Below are positions 11,440-23,199 of a DNA stretch of 64,000 nt, piece after piece. Position numbers and translations under genes: made by a program. The stretch lies in NCBI GenBank assembly GCA_030562195.1, contig JAUJPP010000003.1:32556602-32620601 (forward strand), given 5' to 3'. Position 1 is the stretch's first letter, and every line of letters starts with the position of its first letter. The notes beneath the pieces are model-generated. The model made no database searches and was not told the origin of the DNA. It saw only the letters and a program-made list of their open reading frames with translations. The DNA is from Nipponacmea schrenckii (Eukaryota > Mollusca > Gastropoda > Lottiidae).

Positions 11440-11612
11440 TGTATTTGTGAACTTGTGTATTTATAACATGTTCATTGAAATGTTTGTGTATTTTTTGATT
11501 TTTTTGGATGTCATTCATTGTATTGCCCCATGGGCTGAATATATGACACGACCATGTCCTTGTGTATTTGACCTTATTCTGACCCACGTAAAATAAGACT
11601 TCATTATTATGG
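11440..11612 (+). mobile_element. Retroposon 3' fragment ending in ATT repeats, copy 1
   Basis: It contains CATTGTATTGCCCCATGGGC, then ACCATGTCCTTGTGTATT, GACCCACGTAAAATAAGA and TTCATTATTAT. The same order occurs at 12330-12530 and, inverted, at 23363-23475. A shared 3' end with an (ATT)n or (TTA)n tail is typical of a non-LTR retrotransposon or a SINE depending on one. No coding portion accompanies it. Confidence 0.7.
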
Positions 11613-12329
11613 AACAACTAAATCCACATAAATAACTACCCATTATTGCCTGCCTTGAAAAATAGACTGTAAAAAGTCTGAATTGCAGGTGTTTTCTTAA
11701 TATTGATCATAAAGCCTATTGAACAGAAAAGATCATTTCAGAACATTGCCCCCTCAACATATGAACTATTCTAATATTTATTCTTCTTTTTCGAATGCAA
11801 ACACTAGATAAGCTAAATAAATACTATTGTAAGAAACTCATTTTTGGACTTAATGATCACATGATTAGTTACATGGGTCCCCTTGCATTCATTCCAGAAA
11901 TAGGACACAACAATCCACAGCAATGACATTCTCTTTTCATCAAATGTTCAAAACCCCAATCTTCTTAAAATAAGACATTAAGCAGAGCAATATCAGAATA
12001 TATCTACATACATGTACTACTATGTTTAACGCAAAGTCAGTTCATACAAATTTTCTCTAGTAGCAACAGTGAATCGATCTTGTAGGTTAATTTGGAATGA
12101 AAGATATGAGCTTATATTATAAGGAATCAGACCATTACAACTAATCCCTTGCTCTCTGATATATTTTGATGTTCGAAAATTTGGCTAACCATTTGCAATT
12201 GCACTCAACTGGTCTCAGGTCAAGAACCTGAATCAGTTTTAAGACATCAGAGCACCAGCAACTTATAGCATGCCGTAGTATATGTCATGTGCTTGGATCG
12301 CCGGAACATAGATCTGTCCATCTGATACA
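11613..12329. other. AT-rich non-coding DNA, nothing recognised
   Basis: All frames are short and no defined repeat was detected. Confidence 0.5.
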
Positions 12330-12532
12330 CATGTACTTGTGTATTTTTAGTATTTTAGACGAATTGTATATTGAGAAATTATGTATTTTCGATTTTTTCC
12401 TTTTTCTTTTTTTTTTTTTTTTTTTCCAATGTATTGCCCCATGGGCTGAATGTGAGACAGAACCATGTCCTTGTGTATTGGGCCTAATTGTGACCCATGT
12501 AAAATAAAGAGTTTATTATTATTATTATACAA
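12330..12532 (+). mobile_element. Retroposon 3' fragment ending in ATT repeats, copy 2
   Basis: After a pyrimidine tract (about 12389-12427, with a long T run) it reads CCAATGTATTGCCCCATGGG, ACCATGTCCTTGTGTATTGG, TGTGACCCATGTAAAATAAA and ends (TTATTA)n at about 12512-12529. It is clearly the same family as 11440-11612. The two short open frames on opposite strands across it are artefacts. Confidence 0.75.
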
Positions 12533-13517
12533 GAAGACTTTATCAAGCAATAAAGCATATTCCTCAAGATGCATCAAGTTGCAAGCAGTCATTTAGCTTG
12601 AAGCCTTTCTGATTCATAGGAGCAGAGAATGAAGCTATGTCACCAATATACAAGACAAGTATGGTTTTTGTGTATTGTATGATCAGATTTTCATTGCAAA
12701 AATCATAAAGGTACAGCTTATATTGTGCTTTGCTAGTCGATATGTCAGATTTTGAGATTTTGAAACTTGAAAACATTCGGTTCAATAGCACAATTGGTTA
12801 GAGTGTTGGTTACATATAAATGGCAACTGTGGCATGCGAAAGTCATCTGCACTCATAAATCCAGTTAACTCAACTGTAATTTGGGAACGGATAAGCAGAA
12901 AAATAAATTTCAAGAAGTTTGGCCTGGACCACCTGATAGAAACTTTTTATATGTAATTTGATATATGAATACTTTCAATAAAGATCATAAATTGAAATGT
13001 GACTGTATTATATCTATACATAAATTACAGGTAGGCCTATTTATATATATGTATTATATAGGTATGGGAAAACATTAATCAGACTTTTGCCGCCCAAACA
13101 CAGGCATTGATTACTTATCAGTTTCTAATTTAGAGATAATTACCTAATTACTTAATCCCGCCCGGTCTCAATTTAAATACTTTACTCCATATAATTCACT
13201 TGAAAATATGTATTTAAAAATGCGGATACAAATTAATGTGATCACGGATAGGTCGCATTTAAAGCATTAATTTCTATCTCGCAATAATTTGTAGCCTTAC
13301 AGTATACTAATAGTGCCATATAAGCCTGATTGGCACACTATTGTCATCCAATAATGTTATATTATTGGTGTGTAATTTAGGTGTAATAAATAAAAGATGT
13401 CGCCTAAACTAAGTTTTCAAGTAACTTAGATATAAATAAAGATTATTAAAGTATGTTTCAGCTATGAAAGGCTTCACCATATTTATATTAGATTACATGT
13501 TTATAGTATAAAAATAT
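12533..13517. other. Non-coding DNA, part of the inferred KCNQ1-like intron 1
   Basis: At 12783-12815 the sequence TAGCACAATTGGTTAGAGTG resembles a tRNA or SINE A-box. No convincing B-box or cloverleaf follows, so it is at most a SINE head remnant. A short ATATAT-rich stretch lies near 13039-13060. Nothing coding was found. Confidence 0.5.
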
Positions 13518-13525
13518 CTACTTAC
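13518..13525 (-). promoter_or_regulatory. 5' splice site of KCNQ1-like exon 1
   Basis: On the minus strand, exon sequence ACA GT is followed by GTAAGTAG, a consensus U2-type donor. Using it, the reading frame leaves the exon after the second base of a valine codon (phase 2). To my knowledge vertebrate KCNQ1 exon 1 also ends in phase 2 at the homologous valine. Reading through instead meets TAA one codon later, so splicing is required. Confidence 0.85.
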
Positions 13526-13749
13526 ACTGTAAAATGGTACACAAAACACTTCCATCCAGTAGGTCTCTCCAAGAAATTGTACATCTTATTCTGCAACGTA
13601 GCTCGCACATTATTTTTTAATTTCTGTCGATACTGAGTTTCTAACAATCTGTCCATTTGGGAGATGACAGGTTTATACTCATCCCATCCTTTTGGCTCCG
13701 AATCGGAAGTGTTTTGTATACGTGGCGATCCCATTTCGTTCATTTCCAT
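13526..13749 (-). CDS. KCNQ1: KCNQ1-like (Kv7.1) potassium channel, first coding exon
   Basis: This is the first coding exon of a voltage-gated K+ channel alpha subunit of the KCNQ/Kv7 family, a tetrameric six-transmembrane plasma-membrane channel. The 74 full codons give a hydrophilic cytoplasmic N-terminus (residues 1 to about 55), then [17 protein letters not shown] (about 57-73). That stretch leads into S1 and is nearly identical to the one I know from KCNQ1; other KCNQ members have a YNVLERPRGW type. The start is ATG at 13749; further in-frame ATGs are codons 3 and 6, and an in-frame TAG lies nine codons upstream. The exon ends at a GTAAGT donor in phase 2. S1-S6, pore and C-terminal exons were not found on the minus strand below 13518, so intron 1 is probably longer than 13.5 kb. 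The N-terminus is shorter than in human KCNQ1. Only this part of the gene is present. Confidence 0.9.
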
Positions 13750-14246
13750 ATCAGTCCTTGGAGATTTCTTGAATGTCTATTTCAATTTTTGATTTTACGG
13801 TTAATTCAATTGGCTTTGAGATGACTCTTTTGTGGGCCATTGAGAATATATGATCTATAATATTTTTTTCAGCACTTCAAACACAAAAAGATAAAGGTTG
13901 ATACAACTAGTGCAGACGGATGTTGATGACAAACTTCTTTACAGAGAGACAGTTAACGCTTCCAAACGTAAAGTTTTGACAAGCATACTGATTGGAGTTA
14001 ATCATTTGTTTTTCAAACTTTCAAAGGTTGCTTAGAAACACATATATAATCAAACTACTCATTCTTTCTTGTATGTCTGATAATATTCCATTTTAATGAT
14101 GATAAAATATTTAACTGTGCAAATCAATAAATGCAATAATTCTGTAGTGCACCATTTTTCATACTTGAAGCTTTTCTAAGTCCATGTTCCATTTATTCCT
14201 GAAAAAATAAAAGAAAGTAATGTATATTGACAAATTGTGATGAACT
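13750..14246 (-). promoter_or_regulatory. Likely 5' UTR and proximal promoter region of KCNQ1-like gene
   Basis: This is the minus-strand sequence upstream of the start codon. No TATA box or CpG-rich block stands out, and the transcription start cannot be placed from sequence alone. No good 3' splice site sits close to the ATG, so the 5' UTR is probably continuous with the coding exon. The composite element at 14247 limits the unique upstream sequence to about 500 bp. Confidence 0.4.
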
Positions 14247-15438
14247 AAAAGATAGCTTGGCAGGCAAGGTAACATACGCCCACTGGCAGCATTGAATTTG
14301 AATAATAAACTGAGCACTAACTCAAAAACATTCACCCAGACGTCAAGGACAAAAACGATTCATTAAAAAAAGTCGTCAAATTCAAACTTGATCAATTCCA
14401 ATGCTCACACTAAGTTTCATCAAATCCTTTGAAAGTTATAAGTTTTATTGCAACGATAAAATTTTGACAAGATTTTACTAAGTCAAGGGCAATAACTCAA
14501 AAACTGTTCATCACAAAAATCGTCAAATTCCAAATTGACCACCGCCATATCAATTCCAATGCTCACACCAAGTTTCATCAAAATCCAAGACACAATTTTA
14601 CTAAGTCAAGTGCAATAACTAAAAAAATGTTCATCGAAAAATCGTCAATTTTTAACTTGACCACGGCCTTATCAATTTCAATGCTCATACCAAGTTTCAT
14701 CAAAATCCATTGAAAATTGTAGCCTCTATTGCACCAACAATAAAATTTTTACACGATTTTACTAAGTCAAGGGCAATAACTCAAAAAGTGTTCATTGAAA
14801 AATTCTTGTATTCGAACTTGATTGCCATCTTATCAATTCAAATGCTCACACCAAGTTTCATCAAAATCCATTGGAAATAGCCTCTATTGAACCCACAATA
14901 AAATTTTGAAGCGATTTTACTAAATCAAGGGCAATAACTCGCAAACCATTCATTGAAAAATAGTCAAATTCGCACTTGACTGCTGTCTTATCAATTTCAA
15001 TGCTCACACAAAGTTTCATCAAAATCCATTAAAGATTGTTGCATCTATTGCACTCACAATAAATTTTTGACGCGAAGTCAAGGGCAATAACTCGAGAAAC
15101 GTTTATCAAGAAATCGTCAAATTGAATCTTGACCACCACCTTATCAATTCTAATACTCACACCATATTTCATTCAAATCCATTGAAAATTGTAGCTTCTA
15201 TTGTGTCTACAACAAATATAGAGCCAGGGGCAATAACTCAAAAACTGTTAATCGAAAAAATCGTCAAAATCGAACTTGACCGCTGTCTTATCAATTCCAA
15301 TGCTCATACGAAGTTTCATTAAGATCCATATAAAATTGTAGCTTCTATAGTGTCTACAACAAATGTTGACGGACCGACCGACGGACGGACAGGAGCGATG
15401 ACATAATACGTCCAGATATTCATGTGGGCGTATAAAAA
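14247..15438. mobile_element. Composite non-autonomous element 2 (Helentron-like)
   Basis: It starts AAAAGATAGCTTGGCAGGC, then CAAGGTAACATACGCCCACT and GGCAGCATT. It ends in GACCGACCGACGGACGG, TACGTCC and CATGTGGGCGTATAAAAA. The ends match elements 1 and 3, but the interior is different: six or so units of about 120-160 bp built on CAAGGGCAATAACTC, AAAATCGTCAAATTC, TTATCAATTCCAATGCTCAC and CCAAGTTTCATCAAAATCC. No ORF longer than a chance frame is present. It lies about 500 bp upstream of the KCNQ1-like start. Confidence 0.75.
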
Positions 15439-17344
15439 TTCTTGAATGTATCCACATCAGGTTTTCTCTTTTTTTTTAAATTAGTATTTTTCAAGATGTA
15501 GTGGAAACATAGACTGTTTAAAAATTTTCAAAAAAAACAAACAAATTTTGCTATGAGATACTGTTAATAAAACACTACCTTCTGACAATAATTTGTTTTT
15601 GGAAATAAAATTTTCGTAATTTTTAAAAAAAGGTATGTGGATTTTCAAATTTAATTCTATCTTTATAGGCATAATAATAAATTTGTCTTTTTTTTCGAAA
15701 TGATAATAATTTAGTGAATTTAGAACGTTAAAAAATAAAGGATTTGAGACAGGTTTATTAGATTTTTTTATTTGTATCGAGAACACTTAAAGCATCAATT
15801 TGCACCTTTCCAATTTAAATCAGACATCTGTATTTCCTGCAATTTTCTAAAACTCACTGTTTGATGACGTAGGTCAATCAACACAAAACATGCCGTATCA
15901 CATTAGGCTTTCGCAATTAGTGAACCTAATCAACACTCATGCTTAGAGGAATTGAAAATTGGAATATTGCAAAATCCTGCTCTCAGTGTCTCCTTTACAA
16001 ATAAGTTTAAAAAACTGCTCTTTATCAAACAATTTAAGAGTAAAGGCAGTGAGCTGAACTCCCAACCATGTCAGTGACATGCATTGTCAAATGAGTTTGG
16101 ACTGGCTTTTCCAAGTCCCACTTATTCATGGTTTCCATACATTTTATGATTGCCACTTGGTCTAGTGAAACGTCATTAAAGTAAGCTTTACTCCATTAAG
16201 AAACACATTTTCTATTTCAATCTCACATATAATTTACTTAGTCTAGATATTGAGAAATAAGACAACATTTGGTCAAAATAGAATCCAATATATCCACATG
16301 AATACATCACAAAAAAATTATTCTCACTATGTTTATACAATTAAGCTCCGTTTAAATAGGACAGCTATTGAAATAAATTAAACATTAATATTTTTAATCA
16401 ATAAAAATTATTGAAGTTAGATAGAACTTGTTGGCCACAATGTCTGTTGATCACGCCTGTCATAACTGTGAAAAATCATCATCAGACTAGAAAATTACTA
16501 ACTAATTGACCTTTCTCACAGAATACATGTAGACACATCAAATCTTTTTTTGGTTTCTCTTCAACTGGAAAATCATGATTTCTTGCAAAATTTGTACAAG
16601 TATAGTGGTTCTCAAATCCTTTGACAAAGTACAAGGGTTATTTGTATTATGATATTTTAAATACAGTGTAAAAGATGAAATATTTGCAGGTTATGTTGTA
16701 ATATTTATATATTATGTCTCTGCAGTTTTTCAGAACTATATACTGGTATTTTTTTTCTTTTTAGTTACATCATATTCACTCATAATTTCAGACGGCTCAA
16801 CTGTAGATGACTATGGATAATCTAGAAAAGATTAATGCCAGGAGGTTTGATCAAGGATCAACCAGTATATAAGATTCAGTGTAGCAGCAATGTGACATCA
16901 CAAGGTCTCACTATAATACAACAATAATTGTCTGTCGGTTCATCAAATAATATAATGATGTTTTAAAATAAGGTTGAATAGCCATTTCCATCTTTCTTCG
17001 AGTAAACAAACAAACTGAATTCCATAACAATATTACCAGGAAAAAGCCACCAAATATATGTATTCTGCATACTGATAATACGATTTATTATAAAAGGTAA
17101 TTAACTATGCAATACTTTCTGTGTTCTGTACAGACATTTTTCTTTCCAATGATATGATTTTACAAATGAAAAATTAAAGGTAGAATTGAAACTAAGCGTT
17201 GCAAACTATCCAGAATAACCCAAGTATTAACAAATACTACCTATACAAATAAAATACAAATGTAAGCTTTATATTCATCAAAAAATCCAAATGTACAGAT
17301 CATGTTGATAATATTTCAACTGTAGGTACATCTTCTATTCATAA
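15439..17344. other. AT-rich non-coding DNA, nothing recognised
   Basis: A 101-codon minus-strand frame (15481-15786) is dominated by Lys, Asn, Phe and Ile and shows no domain; it is taken as chance in AT-rich DNA. No repeats of clear family were seen. Confidence 0.5.
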
Positions 17345-17570
17345 ACTGATTGCTAAAACCCAAAAGCTACCCTCTCTGTTATCCTTGAAAGCTAATATCC
17401 AAATACCTATCCTGTCTGTTATCCTTGTTAAAACAAAAAAACCTACCCTATCTGTTATCCTTGTCATAACCAAAAAGCCTACCCTCTCTGTTATCCTTGA
17501 AAGGTAATATCCAAAAAACTACGCTATCTGTTATCCTTGAAAGCTAATATCCAAATACTAAGCTAGCCAC
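17345..17570. repeat. Short imperfect tandem block around CTGTTATCCTTG
   Basis: Five units share CTACCCTCTCTGTTATCCTTG, followed by AAAGCTAATATCCAAA or a TTAAAAC/CATAACC variant, spaced about 40-50 bases. Isolated GTTATCCTT pieces continue at about 17708 and 17784. It is a degenerate minisatellite. Confidence 0.75.
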
Positions 17571-19169
17571 AAAAATAAGTCAATTATTCACAAAATGGAA
17601 TTATTATTCATCTTTTTGGACTGTTATTCTTCAAACCAACTAGATGTTTAAAATACAGAATTATTAGCCTGACATTTTTAAAAAGAAACAGAAATCAGCT
17701 GGAATTTTGTTATCCTTAAACACAAACAGAGGTAAAATCATAACCTTTTTGCCGATGTACAAACAGAAAGCACCATTTAGCTTTGTTATCCTTCAAAACA
17801 AAAGAGTTGTAAGAAAAAATGTTTATTTAACATCATTCCAAAACACACCTTACATCCGGTATGGAAGTTGTCAACATGAAAGAGTAATCTTCTGAATTGC
17901 AGGCGTCTCAATAATACTGCCAATGAATTAGCAGGTAATCTAATTAAAATTGGGACCAATCCTCGAGAAAAGATAAGAGCACATTAAATTAATTTTACCT
18001 TGAAATAGTCCTAAGACACTTGTAAGTCCTAACAATTCCTTCCTTTCATCTTCTACTTTTATTGATTAAGTCACTAAACTTAAGAAACTGTAACCTCATT
18101 GTCCTAAAGAGCAGAAGTGACTAGTTAATACACTGTGGTTTAAGATGATAGCAAATGAACTGTTTTTTCTTCTTCCCATCTGGCCAGATGTTAACACATA
18201 GTTTATTCAACCTGATACCATCATGCTAACAAGTTCACTGGTTTCTTTTGTAAACATAATGCCTCCATAAATACAATCAACTTATGAGAAAATCTCAGGA
18301 AGTAACTAGTAGAACATTTGATATGATAATACAAAGACGACTTGTTTAGGAAAATTTAAGGGGTCGACAGTATTCTCATGCATGTAGGCCTACATATTCA
18401 TACTCTGCCGTCTGAAATGCAGACGTTATATTTAAAATCAAACCACATAACTTGATCTTATCCTTAATGCAATAGTAACCAGTTGATCAAACAAATATTT
18501 GTCAGAGAACTAATGAATGTTGCATAGAATGATCATGTTTCAGAATTAAACAAATACATTTTTGAATGCCAACCTGTATCCACCTGATAGTAGGTAATTT
18601 TACACCATTCATCTTTTTCAGGCTTTTTCTTAGTTTATCTAAGCAACCATTACACTTGGTTTGGAGACAAGAAAACACGAACACAGGAGTACAAAATGAA
18701 GTAATAATTGCACTCATGAGATAGTAGCAAATGTAAAAGTTTGATGTCATTGTTCTAACTGGAATTTTAATCATATTCCTTCCAGAAAATAAAATTATAG
18801 CTTTGATGGCTTATCAATATTCCAACCATATCTGGATTCAGTCATAAAAGCTCATTCAGAAGCATTCAGCATAAACTCCAAAACTATATTAAGCTCAGAT
18901 ATTTTCAATCTCATTTCACAAATATAGAGAAAAACAAATCAGCTGAACTTGTCATTTTCTAATCAAAATGCAATCAAAATTCAAAGCCTATTGATATGGT
19001 AATAGTAAAGAACTAGAAATACATTTCTGCTTCTTAACACGTTATGGGATATTCTAGCCAGGGGAAAGTTTCTTTAAAAGGCAACTAGTGTTGTAGTCAT
19101 CCAATTGAACAATAAAATTCAATTGCACTCATTGTATCAAACAATCAAAAAACAATACATGCATTTTAT
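17571..19169. other. AT-rich non-coding DNA, nothing recognised
   Basis: Open frames at 17707-17895 (plus) and 18502-18774 (minus) have no recognisable domain, no splice context I trust and AT-driven composition. They are left unannotated. Confidence 0.5.
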
Positions 19170-22000
19170 TTTCCTGGAAGACCTGGACCTAGTGAATATT
19201 CAGCAAATTTAAATTAAGCTATGGTACAGCTATTATCTTTCATTGAACAAAGGTTTTTAGTCAAACGTTTTTGGTTCTTGTAGTTCCACTTAAATTAAGT
19301 GTGTTACAAGTCAGTATCACTGTTACAGTTCACATATTTTTAACATCTCTTGAGCTAAAAGTGTATCTACATCATGACAGCTCATAACCAAATGTCAAAC
19401 CCATCTAGTTCATACTTCAATGTCAAGTGTCAATACAAATTAATATCTAAATGCGACTCATTCGGATCATAATTTGATATCTAAACATTAGTTTGAATTA
19501 ATATAAGTGCAAATAGGATTTCTGGTTTACACTATGGGAACTGGGAAATTAAAGCAATTAGTGTAATTATCTCCAAACTTTGAAGCAGATATAATCAATT
19601 GACGATTGACAAACAAATCAAAAGAAAATATATTATCTTATTTTCAGACTTGACCTAGTGAATACAGCAATTAAATTTTTACAGCTATCTATGAACAAAT
19701 TTTTCTTTTTTCAGTCATGACTAGTGTAAACCAAATCACTTATTCTATTTTTACAGCTCATGCCTAAGTGTTCACCATTCATATTCTAGCTCTTACAGTC
19801 CATTGTCATACTTCAATGTCAAGTGTCAAACCAAATTAGTATATCTAATGCCTCATTCGGTCATGAATTGTGATATAGATAAACCATATTGCTAGTTTGA
19901 TCATAAGCTCATGACCTAGTGCTTAAATAGGAATTAGTATTCTATTGGTTTACCTAGTTCATGAACTAGTGAAATAGATACAAGCAAATTCATTTTCTAT
20001 TTTTACAGCTCATGACCTAGTGTAAACAAATTACAATATTCTATTTTTACAGTCATGACTAGTGTCAAACCAATTATGTATCTATTTTACAGCTCATGAC
20101 CTAGTGTTAAACCAAATTCATATTCTATTTTTACAGCTCATGACCTAGTGTTAAACCAAATTCATATTCTATTTTTACAGCTCATGACCTAGTGTTAAAC
20201 CAAATTCATATTCTATTTTTACAGTTCATGACCTATGTGTTAAACCAAATTGATATTCTATTTTTACTGTTCATGACCTAGTGTTACACCAAATTCATTT
20301 TCTATTTTTACAGCTCATGACCTAGTGTCAAAACAAATTCATATTCTATTTTTACAGTTCATGAACTAGTGTCAAACCAATTTACTGTATCTATTTTAAT
20401 GCTCTTGACCTAGTGTCAAACCAAATCCTTATTCCATTTTTTAAGCTCATGACCTGGTGTCAAACCAAATTCATATTCTATTTTTACAGCTCATAACCTA
20501 GTGTTAAACCAAATTCATATTCTATTTTTACAGTTCATGAGTTCATGAGTTCATGACCTAGTATTAAACCAAATTCATATTCTATTTTTACAGCTAATGA
20601 CCTAGTGTTAAATAGAATTCATATTCTATTTTTACAGCTCATGACCTAGTGTCAAAACAAATTCATATTCTATTTTTACAGTTCATGAACTAGTGTCAAA
20701 CCAATTTACTGTATCTATTTTACAGCTCTTGACCTAGTGTCAAACCAAATCCTTATTCCATTTTTTAAGCTCATGACCTGGTGTCAAACCAAATTCATAT
20801 TCTATTTTTACAGCTCAGTGTTAAACCAAATTCATATTCGATTTTTACAGTTCATGAGTTCATGACCTAGTGTTAAACCAAATTCATATTCTATTTTTAC
20901 AGCTAATGACCTAGTGTTAAACAGAATTCATATTCTATTTTTACAGCTCATGACCTAGTGTCAAAACAAATTCATATTCTATTTTTACAGTTCATGAACT
21001 AGTGTCAAACCAATTTACTGTATCTATTTTACAGCTCTTGACCTAGTGTCAAACCAAATCCTTATTCCATTTTTTAAGCTCATGACCTGGTGTCAAACCA
21101 AATTCATATTCTATTTTTACAGCTCAGTGTTAAACCAAATTCATATTCGATTTTTACAGTTCATGAGTTCATGACCTAGTGTTAAACCAAATTCATATTC
21201 TATTTTTACAGCTAATGACCTAGTGTTAAACAGAATTCATATTCTATTTTTACAGCTCATGACCTAGTGTCAAAACAAATTCATATTCTATTTTTACAGT
21301 TCATGAACTAGTGTCAAACCAATTTACTGTATCTATTTTACAGCTCTTGACCTAGTGTCAAACCAAATCCTTATTCCATTTTTTAAGCTCATGACCTGGT
21401 GTCAAACCAAATTCATATTCTATTTTTACAGCTCATAACCTAGTGTTAAACCAAATTCATATTCTATTTTTACAGTTCATGAGTTCATGACCTAGTGTTA
21501 AACCAAATTCATATTCTATTTTTACAGCTAATGACCTAGTGTTAAACCAAATTCATATTCTATTTTTACGGTTCATGACCTAGTGTTAAACCAAATTCAT
21601 TTTCTATTTTTACAGCTCATGACCTAGTGTCAAACCAAATTCATATTCTATTTTTACAGCTCATGACCTAGTGTTAAACCAAATTCATATTCTATTTTTA
21701 CAGCTCATGACCTAGTGTTACACCAAATTCATATTTTATTTTTACAGCTCATGACCTAGTGTTAAACAAAATTCATATTCTATTTTTACAGTTCATGAAC
21801 TAGTGTCAAACCAATTTACTGTATCTATTTTACAGCTCTTGACCTAGTGTCAAACCAAATCCTTATTCCATTTTTTAAGCTCATTTTATTGCTCATCACC
21901 TAGTGTCAAACTAAGTTGGTATATCTATTTTATTGCTCATGACCCAGTGTCAAACCAAGAAGGTATTTCTGTTTTACAGCTTGTGGCATAGTGTCAAGTC
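19170..22000. repeat. 39-bp minisatellite with higher-order structure
   Basis: The monomer is about TATTTTTACAGCTCATGACC + TAGTGTTAAACCAAATTCA. It is diverged and patchy from 19170 to 19930, then dense from 19930 to about 21990. From 20591 a set of about eight monomer variants repeats as a block: the landmark CAGCTAATGACC falls at 20591, 20900, 21209 and 21525, so two periods are 309 bp and one is 316 bp. Each monomer contains a polypyrimidine-like TTCTATTTTTACAG, which resembles a 3' splice site. No reading frame is sustained. Confidence 0.92.
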
Positions 22001-22358
22001 AAGTATATCTATTAAAAGGTTATAAAACATTTGATGTATATCTTTTAGCTTCTTTGCACTAGAAAATAATCATCTATGTTAGAATACGGACTTAGACAGC
22101 TCTTAAGGAAAGATAGATTTCATTTTGTTCAGAGATTCAAATGATTATAGTCATTTTATTTGATGTACTGACTGTGATAAACCTGGTCAATAGTCATTAA
22201 TACCACTTAAACATCTTTTATCTCTCTACTGTTTCTTTTCCTTTCTTTTGGACTTCACTTTTAAATCCTGGGATTTTCATCTAACTATACTTACAGTCAT
22301 AGTAGATATTTTAAAATTAATCTTCAACTAGTGGAGAGAACAGACACATTTTAATAAC
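22001..22358. other. Non-coding DNA between satellite array and MITE
   Basis: Nothing coding or repetitive was recognised. Confidence 0.45.
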
Positions 22359-22837
22359 TTAAAGGGGCACAATCATGATTTTTAGGGGTCGTTTTGGGCC
22401 TTTGTTCCATTTAAACAGTCCTAAGAAATACTCAAGCTCTAAGAAAATCGCAAAATACCTTGAAATATACCTCAAAAATTTCACTTTTTATTTTTTTCCG
22501 TGCTGTACGCGGCTGGTCTTCAGTCAGTCTGAAAATTGTGTGTCCTGTTGACAAAATCTACAATTGTTATTACATGTACTTTCTTTTTGTTTTATCAGTG
22601 TGGGCCTGCGCAGTAGTCTATTTATAACTCTTTGATTTTCCAATATGGCGGGACGTTCATAATATCTTAAGACATTATGATTTTCAAACACGGATAAATA
22701 TGTATACCCATGGATTTGAAGGCTCAAATTTCAAAGGTAAGCTCTGTAGACTATGTTTGATTAGCTAAACAAAAGATTTCATGTGTTTGAGGCTGTCGGA
22801 TGATTGTCCGAAACAAATCAAGCCTGTGCCCCTTTAA
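22359..22837. mobile_element. MITE with TTAAAGGGGCACA terminal inverted repeats
   Basis: The left end is TTAAAGGGGCACAATCATGA and the right end AAGCCTGTGCCCCTTTAA. The outermost bases, TTAAAGGGGCAC, are inverted complements. The interior is more GC-rich than the surroundings (TGCTGTACGCGGCTGG, GGGCCTGCGCAGTAG) and holds a 67-codon minus-strand frame without any recognisable domain. Monomers of the 39-bp array occur on both sides (to about 22000 and again from 22995), so the element sits within the wider satellite region. Confidence 0.75.
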
Positions 22838-23180
22838 AACCAATTTAGAACGATCAACAAAACACAAGTATAATACTTCCTCAAAGGGTCTCTTTTTGGG
22901 GGTTACTTCACTTGCAATTCATGACCTGAGGAAATTCTTCTTGAAATTATGTTACATTAAAGTTCTTCAATTTAACTAGGCATAAAATTTGAATAATGAT
23001 GGTATATCTATTTCACAGCATATGACCTAGTGGCAAACCAAGATGGTATATATCTGTTTCACAGTTCATTACCCAGTGTCAGGCCAAAGTTGCTTCATAG
23101 TTTATGGTCTAGTTCCAAACCATGTTGGTAAGTTGGTATATTTATTTCACAGTTCAAGATAAACCAAGTTTTTTATACCC
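22838..23180. repeat. Outlying degenerate copies of the 39-bp satellite
   Basis: Units such as CACAGCATATGACCTAGTGG (about 22996), CACAGTTCATTACCCAGTGT and GTTTATGGTCTAGTTCCAAA match the monomer of the array at 19170-22000 with many changes. They mark the far edge of that array, beyond the MITE. Confidence 0.65.
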
Positions 23181-23199
23181 TATTTATAACAATACCAGC

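Noticed and set aside
12783..12860. Possible tRNA gene (TAGCACAATTGGTTAGAGTG)
   Set aside because: An A-box-like start is present, but no B-box, anticodon arm or acceptor stem could be paired.
13522..13749. Reading the KCNQ1-like frame as a complete 75-residue small protein
   Set aside because: The TAA lies in the inferred intron directly after a consensus GTAAGT donor, and the sequence stops just as the first membrane segment should begin.
15481..15786. 101-codon minus frame as a small protein
   Set aside because: Composition is dominated by Lys, Asn, Phe and Ile as expected from AT-rich DNA, and no domain is visible.
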